A stretch of DNA of 64,000 bases from Planctomycetota bacterium (GTDB taxonomy: Bacteria; Planctomycetota; UBA1135; GCA-002686595): the NCBI GenBank assembly GCA_016795205.1, contig JAEUHZ010000006.1:1-64000 (forward strand), given 5' to 3'. Below the pieces are notes generated by a model that was given only the letters and a program-made list of their open reading frames with translations, ran no database searches and was not told the DNA's origin. The stretch's first letter is position 1, and each line of letters begins with the position of its first letter. Both the position numbers and the translations under genes were made by a program. Below, in pieces: positions 1 through 7,774 of the stretch.

Positions 1-189
1 GGCCGAGAGGAAGTCGAGCTCCGCGCAGCGCGCGAGGCCCTCGGGCATGAAGGGCTTCGAGAAGTCGAAGTCCTGGCCTGGGCCGATGAGGTCCTCGGGT
101 GTCCAGGTGACGCGCTCGGATGCCTTCAGGATGGCGGCGAAGTTGGGCGTGCGCGCGCGCTCGGCGCGGGTGGTCAGCGTGGCGGTCAT
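1..189 (-). CDS. Unidentified protein, N-terminal 63 residues only
   Basis: The minus strand opens with ATG at 189, preceded by GGAGAGAG four bases upstream, and stays open to the window edge. The peptide begins MTATLTTRAERARTP and contains a stretch around WTPEDLIGPGQDF. Codon use is coding-like (G or C at third positions). I do not recognise the family securely. The short segment is vaguely like the start of ferritin-like or diiron-oxygenase proteins, but no catalytic part is present to test that. It is transcribed divergently from the S9 peptidase. The 3' end lies outside the window. Confidence 0.6.
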   Translation of the reverse strand, partial: MTATLTTRAERARTPNFAAILKASERVTWTPEDLIGPGQDFDFSKPFMPEGLARCAELDFLSA

Positions 190-589
190 CGTGCTCTCTC
201 CGTGGATGGCGTGTGTCGGCGGCGCCAGTGCCGCCCGGAGGACATGGCGGCAAAGCGCCCCACGGGCTGACACGCGAAACGACCGGACCCTGTGTGCTCG
301 GCCCGCAGGCACGGGCGGTCGTCACCAACCCGTCGCTTGCGACGGGCAGGATCTCGCGTCGGGCAGCGTCGCGGTCGCCGGCCGCGACGAGCAGGCGGGA
401 GACCTCCCGAGTGCGCGCTCCACCGGCACCCGGCTGCCGCGTGCGGGTCGCGGCTGGCGTCGTCGGATCCTGCGCCCGCGTCACGCGCGGTTCGAAGCGG
501 GTTTCGCGCGGGAGCGGCCTCGACCTGGAGGGCCCGCCGCGCGATGCTCCACGCTGCGGCACCCGGACTCCCGCCGCTCGAGCCTGCCC
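190..589. other. Divergent intergenic region, no gene seen
   Basis: This 400-base stretch separates two divergently transcribed genes. Every reading frame across it gives Arg/Ala-rich peptides typical of random GC-rich DNA. It should hold both promoters, but I cannot point to convincing -35/-10 boxes. A GGTTCGAA motif near 490 resembles a tRNA T-loop by chance; no cloverleaf surrounds it. Confidence 0.5.
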
Positions 590-2656
590 ATGAACCGCCT
601 GACCTGCCTCGTCGCGCTCGTCGCGAGCGCGCCCTCCGCCTGGCCCCAATCCAAGGTCCCCTTCAGCGCCGAGCGCTCGTGGGAGATCCAGCGCATCGGC
701 GCGCCGACGATCGCGCCCGACGGGTCCTTCGTCATTTCGGCCGTGACGCGCTACGACGTGCCGGCGGACAAGGCGCTGGCGGACCTGTGGCTGTTCCCGA
801 CGGACGGCTCCGAGCCGCGGCGGCTCACGACGCACAGCGCGAGCGAGAGTTCGCCGGTGATCTCGCCGGATGGCGCGCACGTGGCCTTCGTCGCCCAGCG
901 CGACGACGACAAGGCGGCGCAGATCTACGTGCTGCCGCTCGCGGGCGGCGAGGCGCGGCGCGTCACGAACGTGCCGACGGGCGTCGCGCAGCCCAAGTGG
1001 TTTCCCGACGGCACGCGGATCGCGTTCCTGTCGCGCGTGTGGCCCGACCTCGCGACGTTCGAGGAACAGGGCAAGCGCCTCAAGGAGCGCGAGGACGCGA
1101 AGAGCAAGGCGCAGATCTGGGATGCGGCACCCGTGACCGCCTGGGACGTGTTCGTCGACGACCGCGAGCTCCATCTGTGGTCCGTCGCCGTGGCCGGTGG
1201 CGAGCCCGAGGCGATCACGCGCGGCACCGGGCTGCAGCTCTCGCGGCGCGCCGTGCCACTCGAGGGTCCGCTCTACGACATCGCGCCGGACGGCCGCGAG
1301 GTGGCTTTCGCCGCGGACACGGATCCCGCGGTGAACACGACGAACATGGACGTGCACGTGCTCGCGATCGGCTCGCAGAGCGCGCGGAACCTGACGCCCG
1401 CCAACAAGGCCTCCGACGGGAGCGCCACCTACAGTCCGGACGGCCAGTGGCTGGCCTACACGCGCCAGTCGATCGTGGGCTTCTACGGCGACACGCGCAA
1501 GCTCGTGTTGGTCGAGCGCGCCAGCGGTACAGAGCGCGCCGTGGCGGCCGAGTGGGACCGCAGCGCGGACAACCTCGTGTGGGCGCCCGATTCGAAGCGC
1601 TTGTACGGCGCGATCGACGACGCGGGCACGGTGCGCGCGTACGAGATCCCGCTGGAGGGGAAGCCGCGCCCGATCACGCGCGAGTCGAGCTTCGGCGGGC
1701 TGGCCGTGGCGGAGCGCGCGCCGAGCGTGCTGGTCGCGCTGCGTCAGAGCTTCGTCGAGCCGCCGACGCTCGTGAAGCTCGATCCGACGAGCGGCGCGGC
1801 GACCAAGCTCTCCAAGGTCAACGACGAGCTGCTCGCGCAGACCGACCTCGGGACGTTCGAGAGCGTGACCTACGCCGGCGCGAACGGCGCGCCGATCCAG
1901 ATGTGGGTCAACTACCCGCCGGGCTTCGACAAGACGAAGAAGTACCCGCTCTTCCTGTTGATCCACGGCGGGCCGCACAACGGCATCACGAACGGCATGC
2001 AGTTCCGCTGGAACGCGCAGGTCTTCGGCTCGTGGGGCTGCGTGACCGGCTGGCCGAACTTCCACGGCTCGAGCGGCTTCGGGCAGGCCTTCACGGACTC
2101 GATCAACCCGCAGCAGGACGCGCTGCCCTACGAGGACGTGATCCGCGCGGCGCAGTGGTTCGCGGAGCAGCCCTGGATCGACAGCGAGCGCCTGGCGGCC
2201 GGCGGCGGCAGCTACGGCGGCTACCTCACGTCGATCCTCCTGGGCCGCCCGCACCCCTTCCGCGCGCTGGTCGCGCACGCCGCCGTCTACAACTGGTTCA
2301 CGCAGATGGGCGCGGACTACTCGAGCGAGGTGCGCCGCTTCGGCCCGTTCTGGGATCCCGCGCAGCGCAAGGTGTTCGAGCAGGGCTCACCGCACTTCGG
2401 CGCGGCGAACTTCGCGACGCCCACGCTCGTGCTCCACGGCCAGAAGGACTACCGCGTGCCCGTGAATCACGGGCTCGAGCTGTACCACGCGCTGCTGCAG
2501 AAGGGCGTGCCCACGCGCTTCGTGTACTTCCCCGACGAGAACCACTGGATCCTGAAGGCCCAGAACTCGCTCGTCTGGTACCGGGAAGTGAAACGCTGGC
2601 TCGACGAGCACGCGCTCGCGCCCAAGGACGCGAGCGCGGGCGCGGCCGGCGGTTGA
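590..2656 (+). CDS. S9 family (prolyl oligopeptidase-type) serine peptidase
   Basis: This 688-residue protein starts at ATG 590 with a likely signal peptide (MNRLTCLVALVASAPSAW followed by PQ), so it is probably exported. The N-terminal two thirds are a WD40/TolB-like beta-propeller with repeated SPDG-type motifs (ISPDGAHVAF, YSPDGQWLAY, WFPDGTRIAF). The C-terminal third is an alpha/beta-hydrolase. The nucleophile is Ser541 in GGGSYGGYL, the acid is Asp620 in HGQKDYRVP, and the base is His652 in FPDENHWIL. In this family the propeller restricts access so that peptides are preferred over folded proteins; acylaminoacyl- or dipeptidyl-peptidase activity is possible. The in-frame region upstream of 590 has no coding character. 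The stop codon lies inside a hairpin shared with the convergent sigma-factor gene. A related C-terminal fragment sits at 5022-5120. Confidence 0.93.
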   Translation: MNRLTCLVALVASAPSAWPQSKVPFSAERSWEIQRIGAPTIAPDGSFVISAVTRYDVPADKALADLWLFPTDGSEPRRLTTHSASESSPVISPDGAHVAFVAQRDDDKAAQIYVLPLAGGEARRVTNVPTGVAQPKWFPDGTRIAFLSRVWPDLATFEEQGKRLKEREDAKSKAQIWDAAPVTAWDVFVDDRELHLWSVAVAGGEPEAITRGTGLQLSRRAVPLEGPLYDIAPDGREVAFAADTDPAVNTTNMDVHVLAIGSQSARNLTPANKASDGSATYSPDGQWLAYTRQSIVGFYGDTRKLVLVERASGTERAVAAEWDRSADNLVWAPDSKRLYGAIDDAGTVRAYEIPLEGKPRPITRESSFGGLAVAERAPSVLVALRQSFVEPPTLVKLDPTSGAATKLSKVNDELLAQTDLGTFESVTYAGANGAPIQMWVNYPPGFDKTKKYPLFLLIHGGPHNGITNGMQFRWNAQVFGSWGCVTGWPNFHGSSGFGQAFTDSINPQQDALPYEDVIRAAQWFAEQPWIDSERLAAGGGSYGGYLTSILLGRPHPFRALVAHAAVYNWFTQMGADYSSEVRRFGPFWDPAQRKVFEQGSPHFGAANFATPTLVLHGQKDYRVPVNHGLELYHALLQKGVPTRFVYFPDENHWILKAQNSLVWYREVKRWLDEHALAPKDASAGAAGG

Positions 2657-2681
2657 CGAACGAGCCAGGCTCGCTCGTCAA
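2653..2681. terminator. Hairpin overlapping both convergent stop codons
   Basis: TTGACGA..CGAGCC pairs with GGCTCG..TCGTCAA across a tight turn, with one A-C mismatch. The hairpin contains the TGA of the S9 peptidase (2654-2656) and, on the other strand, the TGA of the sigma-factor gene (2678-2680). It probably acts as a bidirectional terminator or 3'-end protector. No U-tract is visible. Confidence 0.5.
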
Positions 2682-4897
2682 TCGCGCGCCGTCACGGGCC
2701 ACGTCTTCAGGATCCTCCAGGCGATGACGGCGCCGTGCTCGTCGCGCGACGCGACGTGCAAGGCCGCCAGGAGGTCCCGTTCGCCGAAGTGGACGGAGCG
2801 CAGCGCGAACGTGCGGCCCACGATCGCGCTGGCCCTGGCCGAGCTGCCGAGCTCTCCGACGCGCGAGCGGAAGGCCTTCGCCGCCGCGCTCTCGCGATTG
2901 CGTGCGGCGCTGATCGCCTGGTCGCGCGCCGGTTGGACGGCGGGCAGTTCGGTCGCGCGCGGGAACTCGTACCCCGAGACGTAGGCGCCGAGCTCGCCCT
3001 GCGCGGCGACGAGGTCCAGCGTGACCGAATCGAGCGGCGTCGTCCCGAGGTCCACGAACGCGCCGGCGCTGCCGCCGTGCGGCGCGGCGCTGAGGGAGGC
3101 CTGGTCGCCGACGCCTTGGAACAGCACGTCACCGCTCGCGTCCTGTTGCCGCGTGAGGAACGCGACGTCCGCGCGGCCCGTACGGCTGGTGGTGAGCTCG
3201 GCCCACACGGAGAAGTAGGGCACGAGCCGCGCGAGGCCCGCGTCGGGCTGGTCGCGCAAGGCACCGAAACGCGCTTCGACCTCGGGCGGGATGCGATCGA
3301 AGAGGACCTCCTCCGCACGCCGGCGCACGACGTCGAGCGCGGCGCGGAGCTCGGGCTCGGACCGGCGCGCGAGCTCCGCCGGGGCAGGCGGGAGCACCAC
3401 GCGGTAGTCGTCGGGCACGTGGACGCCGCGCTGGTTCGCGACCGGGCGCGATTCCAGGATCCGGTACGCGATCGTGCACTGGTCCTCAGCGACCTCGAGC
3501 ACCTTCACGGCGACGAGGACGTCGTGATCTTCCCGCGAGATCGAGCGCAGCAGGTACGCGTGGCCCGCCCGTGCCCTGGGATCTGTGCTGCGCGCGGCGC
3601 GGGCCTCGTCGGGCTTCAGCATCCCGGTCCCCTCGGCCTCCTGGACGCGCGACTCACGCAGCGCGTGGAGGCCCGCCGCGCCCGGATCGACGTCCGCCGA
3701 GGCGACTTCCCACAGGAGCCTCTGAACCGGCGTGAGATCGGCCGGCGCGCCGCGGGCGGCGGAGATGTCGGCGAGGCTGCGTTCGCCGAGGTCCACGAGC
3801 AGGCCCTGAGGGCCGACGCCCAGGTTGCCCCCCTCGAGGCTGACCTGCGGCCGGCGATTGAAGTCGTGCGCGCGCTCCGTGAAGGAGTAGTAGGCGCCGC
3901 CCTCGCGCATCCACGGCAGCGAGTAGGCCAGGCCGAACGCGTTGCGATCGAGCAAGCGCACGACGCCGCTCGTCGACGAGTCCTCCCGGATCCCCGCGCG
4001 CGCGCGCTCGTCGGGCGTGACGGCAAGCCGGCGGTCGAGGATCAGCTGCTTGATCTGCCGAGACTGCTGGAGGAGCTGCGCGGGCTCGTCGGCGGGAGTG
4101 AACCAGGAAACCTCCGCGGACTGCGCGTCCGGCGAGGCCGCGGCCGCGACGCGCGCCGAGTCCGGTGACGTCGGGTGGAGGGCCGGGGGTGTCAGCGTTC
4201 CGACCGGCGCGACGAGCGGCTCGACGGCCGCGAGCTCCACCGCGCCCGGCGGCGCGAAAGCGGCGCGCACGACGAACACGGCCGCGATGCAGGCCGCGAC
4301 GCCCGCGCCGATCGCGAGCGAGCTTCCGAGGGCAGCCGGACCGGCGCTGGCAACCGGCGCGTCGTGCAGGGTGAGCAGCCCCGTGAGCCCACGCATCCAG
4401 CTCGCCCGCTCGCCGTGTTCGCGATCGAGCTTCGTGCGCAACAGCTCGTGCGCGCGGCTGAGCTGGGAGCGCACGGTGCCCGCCGGCACGCCGCGGCGCT
4501 CCGCGATCTCGGCCGGCGTGAGGCCCTCGTAGTACGTCGCGACGACGACGCTGCGGTACGGATCGTCGAGCGACAGCACGGCGCGCACGACACCGTGCTC
4601 CATCTCGAGACGCTCCATCGCGCTCTCGGCCGCGGGCACAGCCTCGGGCCGCGCTGCCGCGACCTCGCGCGCGGTGCGCCGGCGGGCGGAGCGGTGCAGC
4701 TCGTGCGCGTGGTTGCGCGTCACGTGCGCGAGCCAGGCACGCACGCCGGCGTGCTTGGGCGGATGCTCGACGGCGGACGCGAGCGTGCGTTGCGCGACCT
4801 CCTCGGCGTCGGCCTCGCCGCGCACGAGCGTGCGCGCGAGCCGCAGCACGAAGGCTTCGTGTCGCAGGAGGGATTCGTGGGTCAGTCCGTGTTCCAT
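2678..4897 (-). CDS. RNA polymerase sigma factor (ECF-type) fused to a membrane anchor and large C-terminal domain
   Basis: The 739-residue protein starts at ATG 4897, with GGAGAA seven bases upstream of it. A longer in-frame start exists but lacks this site. Residues about 10-75 look like sigma-70 region 2 (RTLVRGEADAEEVAQRTL) and about 105-157 like region 4, with the helix-turn-helix LTPAEIAERRGVPAGTVRSQ. A hydrophobic helix at about 190-215 follows, then roughly 520 residues with no domain I recognise. These contain several conserved-looking blocks but no cysteine pair or obvious enzyme motif. The sigma part would be cytoplasmic and the tail periplasmic. Planctomycetes are known for ECF sigma factors with long C-terminal extensions. 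A plausible reading is that the tail senses an envelope signal and release or a conformational change frees the sigma part. No separate anti-sigma factor lies alongside. Confidence 0.85.
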   Translation of the reverse strand: MEHGLTHESLLRHEAFVLRLARTLVRGEADAEEVAQRTLASAVEHPPKHAGVRAWLAHVTRNHAHELHRSARRRTAREVAAARPEAVPAAESAMERLEMEHGVVRAVLSLDDPYRSVVVATYYEGLTPAEIAERRGVPAGTVRSQLSRAHELLRTKLDREHGERASWMRGLTGLLTLHDAPVASAGPAALGSSLAIGAGVAACIAAVFVVRAAFAPPGAVELAAVEPLVAPVGTLTPPALHPTSPDSARVAAAASPDAQSAEVSWFTPADEPAQLLQQSRQIKQLILDRRLAVTPDERARAGIREDSSTSGVVRLLDRNAFGLAYSLPWMREGGAYYSFTERAHDFNRRPQVSLEGGNLGVGPQGLLVDLGERSLADISAARGAPADLTPVQRLLWEVASADVDPGAAGLHALRESRVQEAEGTGMLKPDEARAARSTDPRARAGHAYLLRSISREDHDVLVAVKVLEVAEDQCTIAYRILESRPVANQRGVHVPDDYRVVLPPAPAELARRSEPELRAALDVVRRRAEEVLFDRIPPEVEARFGALRDQPDAGLARLVPYFSVWAELTTSRTGRADVAFLTRQQDASGDVLFQGVGDQASLSAAPHGGSAGAFVDLGTTPLDSVTLDLVAAQGELGAYVSGYEFPRATELPAVQPARDQAISAARNRESAAAKAFRSRVGELGSSARASAIVGRTFALRSVHFGERDLLAALHVASRDEHGAVIAWRILKTWPVTARD

Positions 4898-5021
4898 GGG
4901 GTTCTCCGGGGGATGGGCCGCCCCCGGAGACGGCGCCGCCGCACCGCCGCTGCGAGTTTCCACGAAATCCGAGCGCTGCGCACCTGCGGACCCCCCCTAC
5001 GTTCACCGCCAACGCGCCAGC

Positions 5022-5120
5022 TTCCCCGACGCGAACCACTGGATCCTGAAGGCTCGCGACTTGGTCGTCTGGTACCGCGAAGTGAAGCTCTGGCTCGACG
5101 CGCAGGCGCTCGCGCCGGAC
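5022..5120 (+). pseudogene. Relic of the C-terminus of a second S9 peptidase
   Basis: The plus strand encodes 33 residues, from FPDANHWILK to LDAQALAPD, that match the C-terminal end of the S9 peptidase at 590-2656 at 24 of 33 positions with no gap. It includes the catalytic-histidine motif DxNHWILK. Nothing upstream in any frame supplies the rest of a hydrolase, and downstream the frame runs into non-coding-like sequence without a stop at the expected place. It therefore looks like the remaining tail of a duplicated gene whose body was lost, with the inverted sigma-factor gene now in between. Apart from the inverted repeat at 5298-5365, I see nothing else in the gene-free stretch 4898-5399. 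Confidence 0.8.
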
Positions 5121-5297
5121 TGCTGGGCGAACTCGTTCCGCGCGCCAGCCGCGCGTGCCTCGCCGTTGCGGCGCGCCGCGCGAGGTAGGAAGCCAGGAGT
5201 CCTCGCAGCTTGCGCCCCCGGGCTCGGCGACCCGGACGCCGGCTGCGCGACTCCAGGCCGGCTCGCAAGTCGACTCGAGCAGGTCATGAGCACTGAG

Positions 5298-5365
5298 CGG
5301 CACTCCGGCCGAGCGAGGCGACGCGTCCGTACGCGGTCGCGCGGCCTCGCTCGGCCGGAGTGCCG
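5298..5365. terminator. Perfect 22-bp inverted repeat, 24-base loop
   Basis: The arms at 5298-5319 (starting CGGCACTCCGGCCGAG) and 5344-5365 are exact reverse complements. The structure lies 35 bases beyond the stop codon of the minus-strand choice-of-anchor protein, so it is most likely its terminator. The arms are longer than most terminators here and could also be a copy of a dispersed palindromic repeat; no second copy was noticed in the window. Confidence 0.6.
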
Positions 5366-5399
5366 GCCTGTCATCCGTTGGTCGCTCAGCGCATCCAGG

Positions 5400-7103
5400 T
5401 CAGGGCGCCCAGGTGACCTCGAGCGCGTTCGTGAGGTTGAACGTGCTCGCCGTGCAGTAGTCGGCTGCGTTGCGATACCAGACTTGGTACATGCGTGTGG
5501 CCCCAGAGGTCACGGCGCCACGGACCGAGAGCAGCGGATCGCCGTTGCTCGGGAACTGCGACTTGCCGGCGACGTTGGTCTTCGTCGCCAGTCGGATCAC
5601 TGCGCCACCGGCGCACTGCAGGCCGTCACCGAAGACCGCGCCCGCTCCGCCGTTCACGCGCGCGGTGCCCTGGAAGTACAGGGCCGAGCTGTTCGGCATC
5701 TTCTCGCCTTCGAGGGTGGCCGTGTCATTGCCCACGGAGGGCGTGCCGGCGAGTTTCAGCAGCCCGCCCTTGCCGGTCGAGTTCAGGCAGCCTTGGCCCT
5801 CGCCGGTCTGGCTGTGGTTCCCGCAGGGGCACGCGGTTCCGGATCCGTCGCCGAAGCAGTACGCGTGGATCTGTGACGGCACCACGTCGATCCAGACGTC
5901 GCAGGTGGTGAACTGCCCGAGCTGGTCCGTGGAGGTGAACACCAGGTGGTGCAGGCCGAGGTCCGCGCCGGTCGGAGACCAGTGGAACTCCGTGCGCACG
6001 GAGGCCGCGGGACCGGCCGGCAGCGGCGGAACGAACGCTCCGCCCGAGAGCGGAGCCGGGTCGCCCGCGACGCTCAGGACCACCGTCTGGCCGGGCATGC
6101 CGCTCGTGGCGATCGTCTCCACCTCGAACGCCAGCGTCGCGCCGACGAAGGCGACCAGGGTCTGGCCGCACGGTGACGGCGGGTCGAACGCGGGACCGGC
6201 CGGGGCGCACACGAAGCTCTCGCCGCGGATGAAGACATTCGAGTCGTAGATGCGATCACCGCGGTCCGCGATCGCCAGCTTGATGTGGTTCGGCCCGGGG
6301 TGCAGCGTCCCGGTCGCGGAGAAGACGACCGTCAGCCCGTCCATCTCCGTGGCCAGACCCGTGCAGGGGTAGCCGAGACCCAGCGAGGTGCAGTCGTTCG
6401 TGGTGTACAGCGCGCAGTTCTGGCCCGACCCGGGGTTGTAGGGGTTGTCGCAGTTGACGTTGTTGATCGCGACCGGAGTGCTCGTTCCCGGGATCAGGGC
6501 GATGTTCTGGCCGTTGAGGAAGAACGCGAACACGTCGTTGTACTGCGTGTTGACCCACTCGTCGTACTCCTCGGAGGTGAACACGTACTGGAACGAGAAC
6601 ACGCTGGTCGTCGGGCACTCGAAGTCGAACTCGAGCACGGTCGCGTCCTCCGTCAGCCCGCCGACGAGCGCGTCGAGGTCGGCGTCGCCGGGCCGCAGGT
6701 TGTCGGTGCTCGTCGCAGGGTCCACGTTCGACGGGCCCGCGACCGAGGCCACGTTCCCGGAGCTGAGCACCACGCCCTGCGCGAATCCGATGATGCCCGT
6801 GCCGCCGGCAAACGTGCCGGCCGCGACCGGGGCGCCGGTGTACTGCACGTTCGTGATCGTGACGCCGGGCCCGACGAGCGCCTGGACGACTCCGGCCGGG
6901 GTCAGGCCGCCCGTGCCGATGCTCGTCGTCGTGAGGCCCGCGACGAGCGATTGCTGCGGGACCCAGTTGGAGCCTCCGGGCGGCAGCTCCAGTCGACGCT
7001 GGGCCAGGCCTGGCAAGGCCAAACCGAGCACCGCCGCGCTCGTGACGAGCAACGGCACCAGGGACGAGCAGAACGATGAGTGCGGAGAGAGCTGGAGATT
7101 CAT
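5400..7103 (-). CDS. Choice-of-anchor L domain exported protein with Cys-rich C-terminal domain
   Basis: This 567-residue protein starts at ATG 7103, preceded by GAGGAG. It has a signal peptide (hydrophobic run ending ALPGLAQ). The middle part carries hallmarks of the choice-of-anchor L domain, including VLSSGNV, FSFQYVFTSEEYDEW and DVFAFFLNGQNIALIPG. A bacterial Ig/cadherin-like segment follows. Residues 415-567 form a 153-residue C-terminal domain beginning YCFGDGSGTACPCGN and ending TFNLTNALEVTW, with six cysteines. The same domain, without gaps and about 60% identical by my alignment, ends the exported protein at 39654-41684. Choice-of-anchor domains usually precede a cell-surface sorting signal, so this protein is probably secreted or surface-attached. 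Its substrate or partner is unknown. The gene appears monocistronic and is closed by a large inverted repeat. Confidence 0.9.
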   Translation of the reverse strand: MNLQLSPHSSFCSSLVPLLVTSAAVLGLALPGLAQRRLELPPGGSNWVPQQSLVAGLTTTSIGTGGLTPAGVVQALVGPGVTITNVQYTGAPVAAGTFAGGTGIIGFAQGVVLSSGNVASVAGPSNVDPATSTDNLRPGDADLDALVGGLTEDATVLEFDFECPTTSVFSFQYVFTSEEYDEWVNTQYNDVFAFFLNGQNIALIPGTSTPVAINNVNCDNPYNPGSGQNCALYTTNDCTSLGLGYPCTGLATEMDGLTVVFSATGTLHPGPNHIKLAIADRGDRIYDSNVFIRGESFVCAPAGPAFDPPSPCGQTLVAFVGATLAFEVETIATSGMPGQTVVLSVAGDPAPLSGGAFVPPLPAGPAASVRTEFHWSPTGADLGLHHLVFTSTDQLGQFTTCDVWIDVVPSQIHAYCFGDGSGTACPCGNHSQTGEGQGCLNSTGKGGLLKLAGTPSVGNDTATLEGEKMPNSSALYFQGTARVNGGAGAVFGDGLQCAGGAVIRLATKTNVAGKSQFPSNGDPLLSVRGAVTSGATRMYQVWYRNAADYCTASTFNLTNALEVTWAP

Positions 7104-7774
7104 GGGGTACTCCTCGAGTTGGAGAGAGAGATTCGCAGCGGACTGCTCTGGCCGCGCTCCTCGCGACGGATCAGGGCGCGCAGGACTGCCGGGCTGCGCT
7201 CGGTCGCTGTGGACCAGGCGAAAGTCGTTCCGCCGTGGCGCGAGCGCGCGCCGCCGAGGTGCATGGCGCCTCCCGCGGCCCTTCCTCGCGGGGTGCGTAC
7301 GACGGAGTGCGCAGGCAAGGCCCGACGCCGTCGAGGGGACCCGCTGCAAGAACGCGCCTGCGCTTGTCGTTTCGAGAGCGTGCGGGCGGCGACCGGGAGG
7401 CGTGGGCGTGGGGTCACTGGAGTGCCGCGGAGCGAACCTTGGCCGCCATCCTGGGCTGCGTCCACTTGCGCCTCCATGCGGCATGGTGGGTAGCGGGCAC
7501 GCTTCAAGCGCGCGGAACAGCACCTCGCGTCTGCTGGCGATTTCGAGGTCAGCGCCGTCACGCGCCACGCCGCGCCACCCGAGCGCTCGGGCGAGACCCG
7601 TTGAGCCGCGCTCGACGCCCGTGGACGAGCAGGGTCAGATGCGTTCGGAGCCGCCCGAGTGGCACGCCGACGACGCGACCGACGTCGCAGCGCTGCCCTG
7701 CCACCGACCGTCGAGCACTCCGCGTTGCGGCACGACGTGCGCTTCAGTGCGCCTCGCTGGAGGGCGGCTTCTGC
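7104..7774. other. 671-base gap without a convincing gene
   Basis: The stretch lies between the start of the choice-of-anchor gene and the stop of the beta-helix gene, both on the minus strand. Open frames crossing it give Arg/Ala/Gly-rich peptides without hydrophobic cores or recognisable motifs. A perfect 14-base palindrome, CCCGAGCGCTCGGG, sits at 7578-7591 and could belong to the terminator of the beta-helix gene. The promoter of the choice-of-anchor gene should lie near the left end. Confidence 0.45.

Noticed and set aside
481-520. tRNA-like GGTTCGAA motif
   Set aside because: No acceptor stem, anticodon arm or D-arm can be formed around it.
7100-7561. 153-codon minus-strand open frame upstream of the choice-of-anchor gene
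   Set aside because: Arg/Ser-rich random-looking peptide; it overlaps the expected promoter region.
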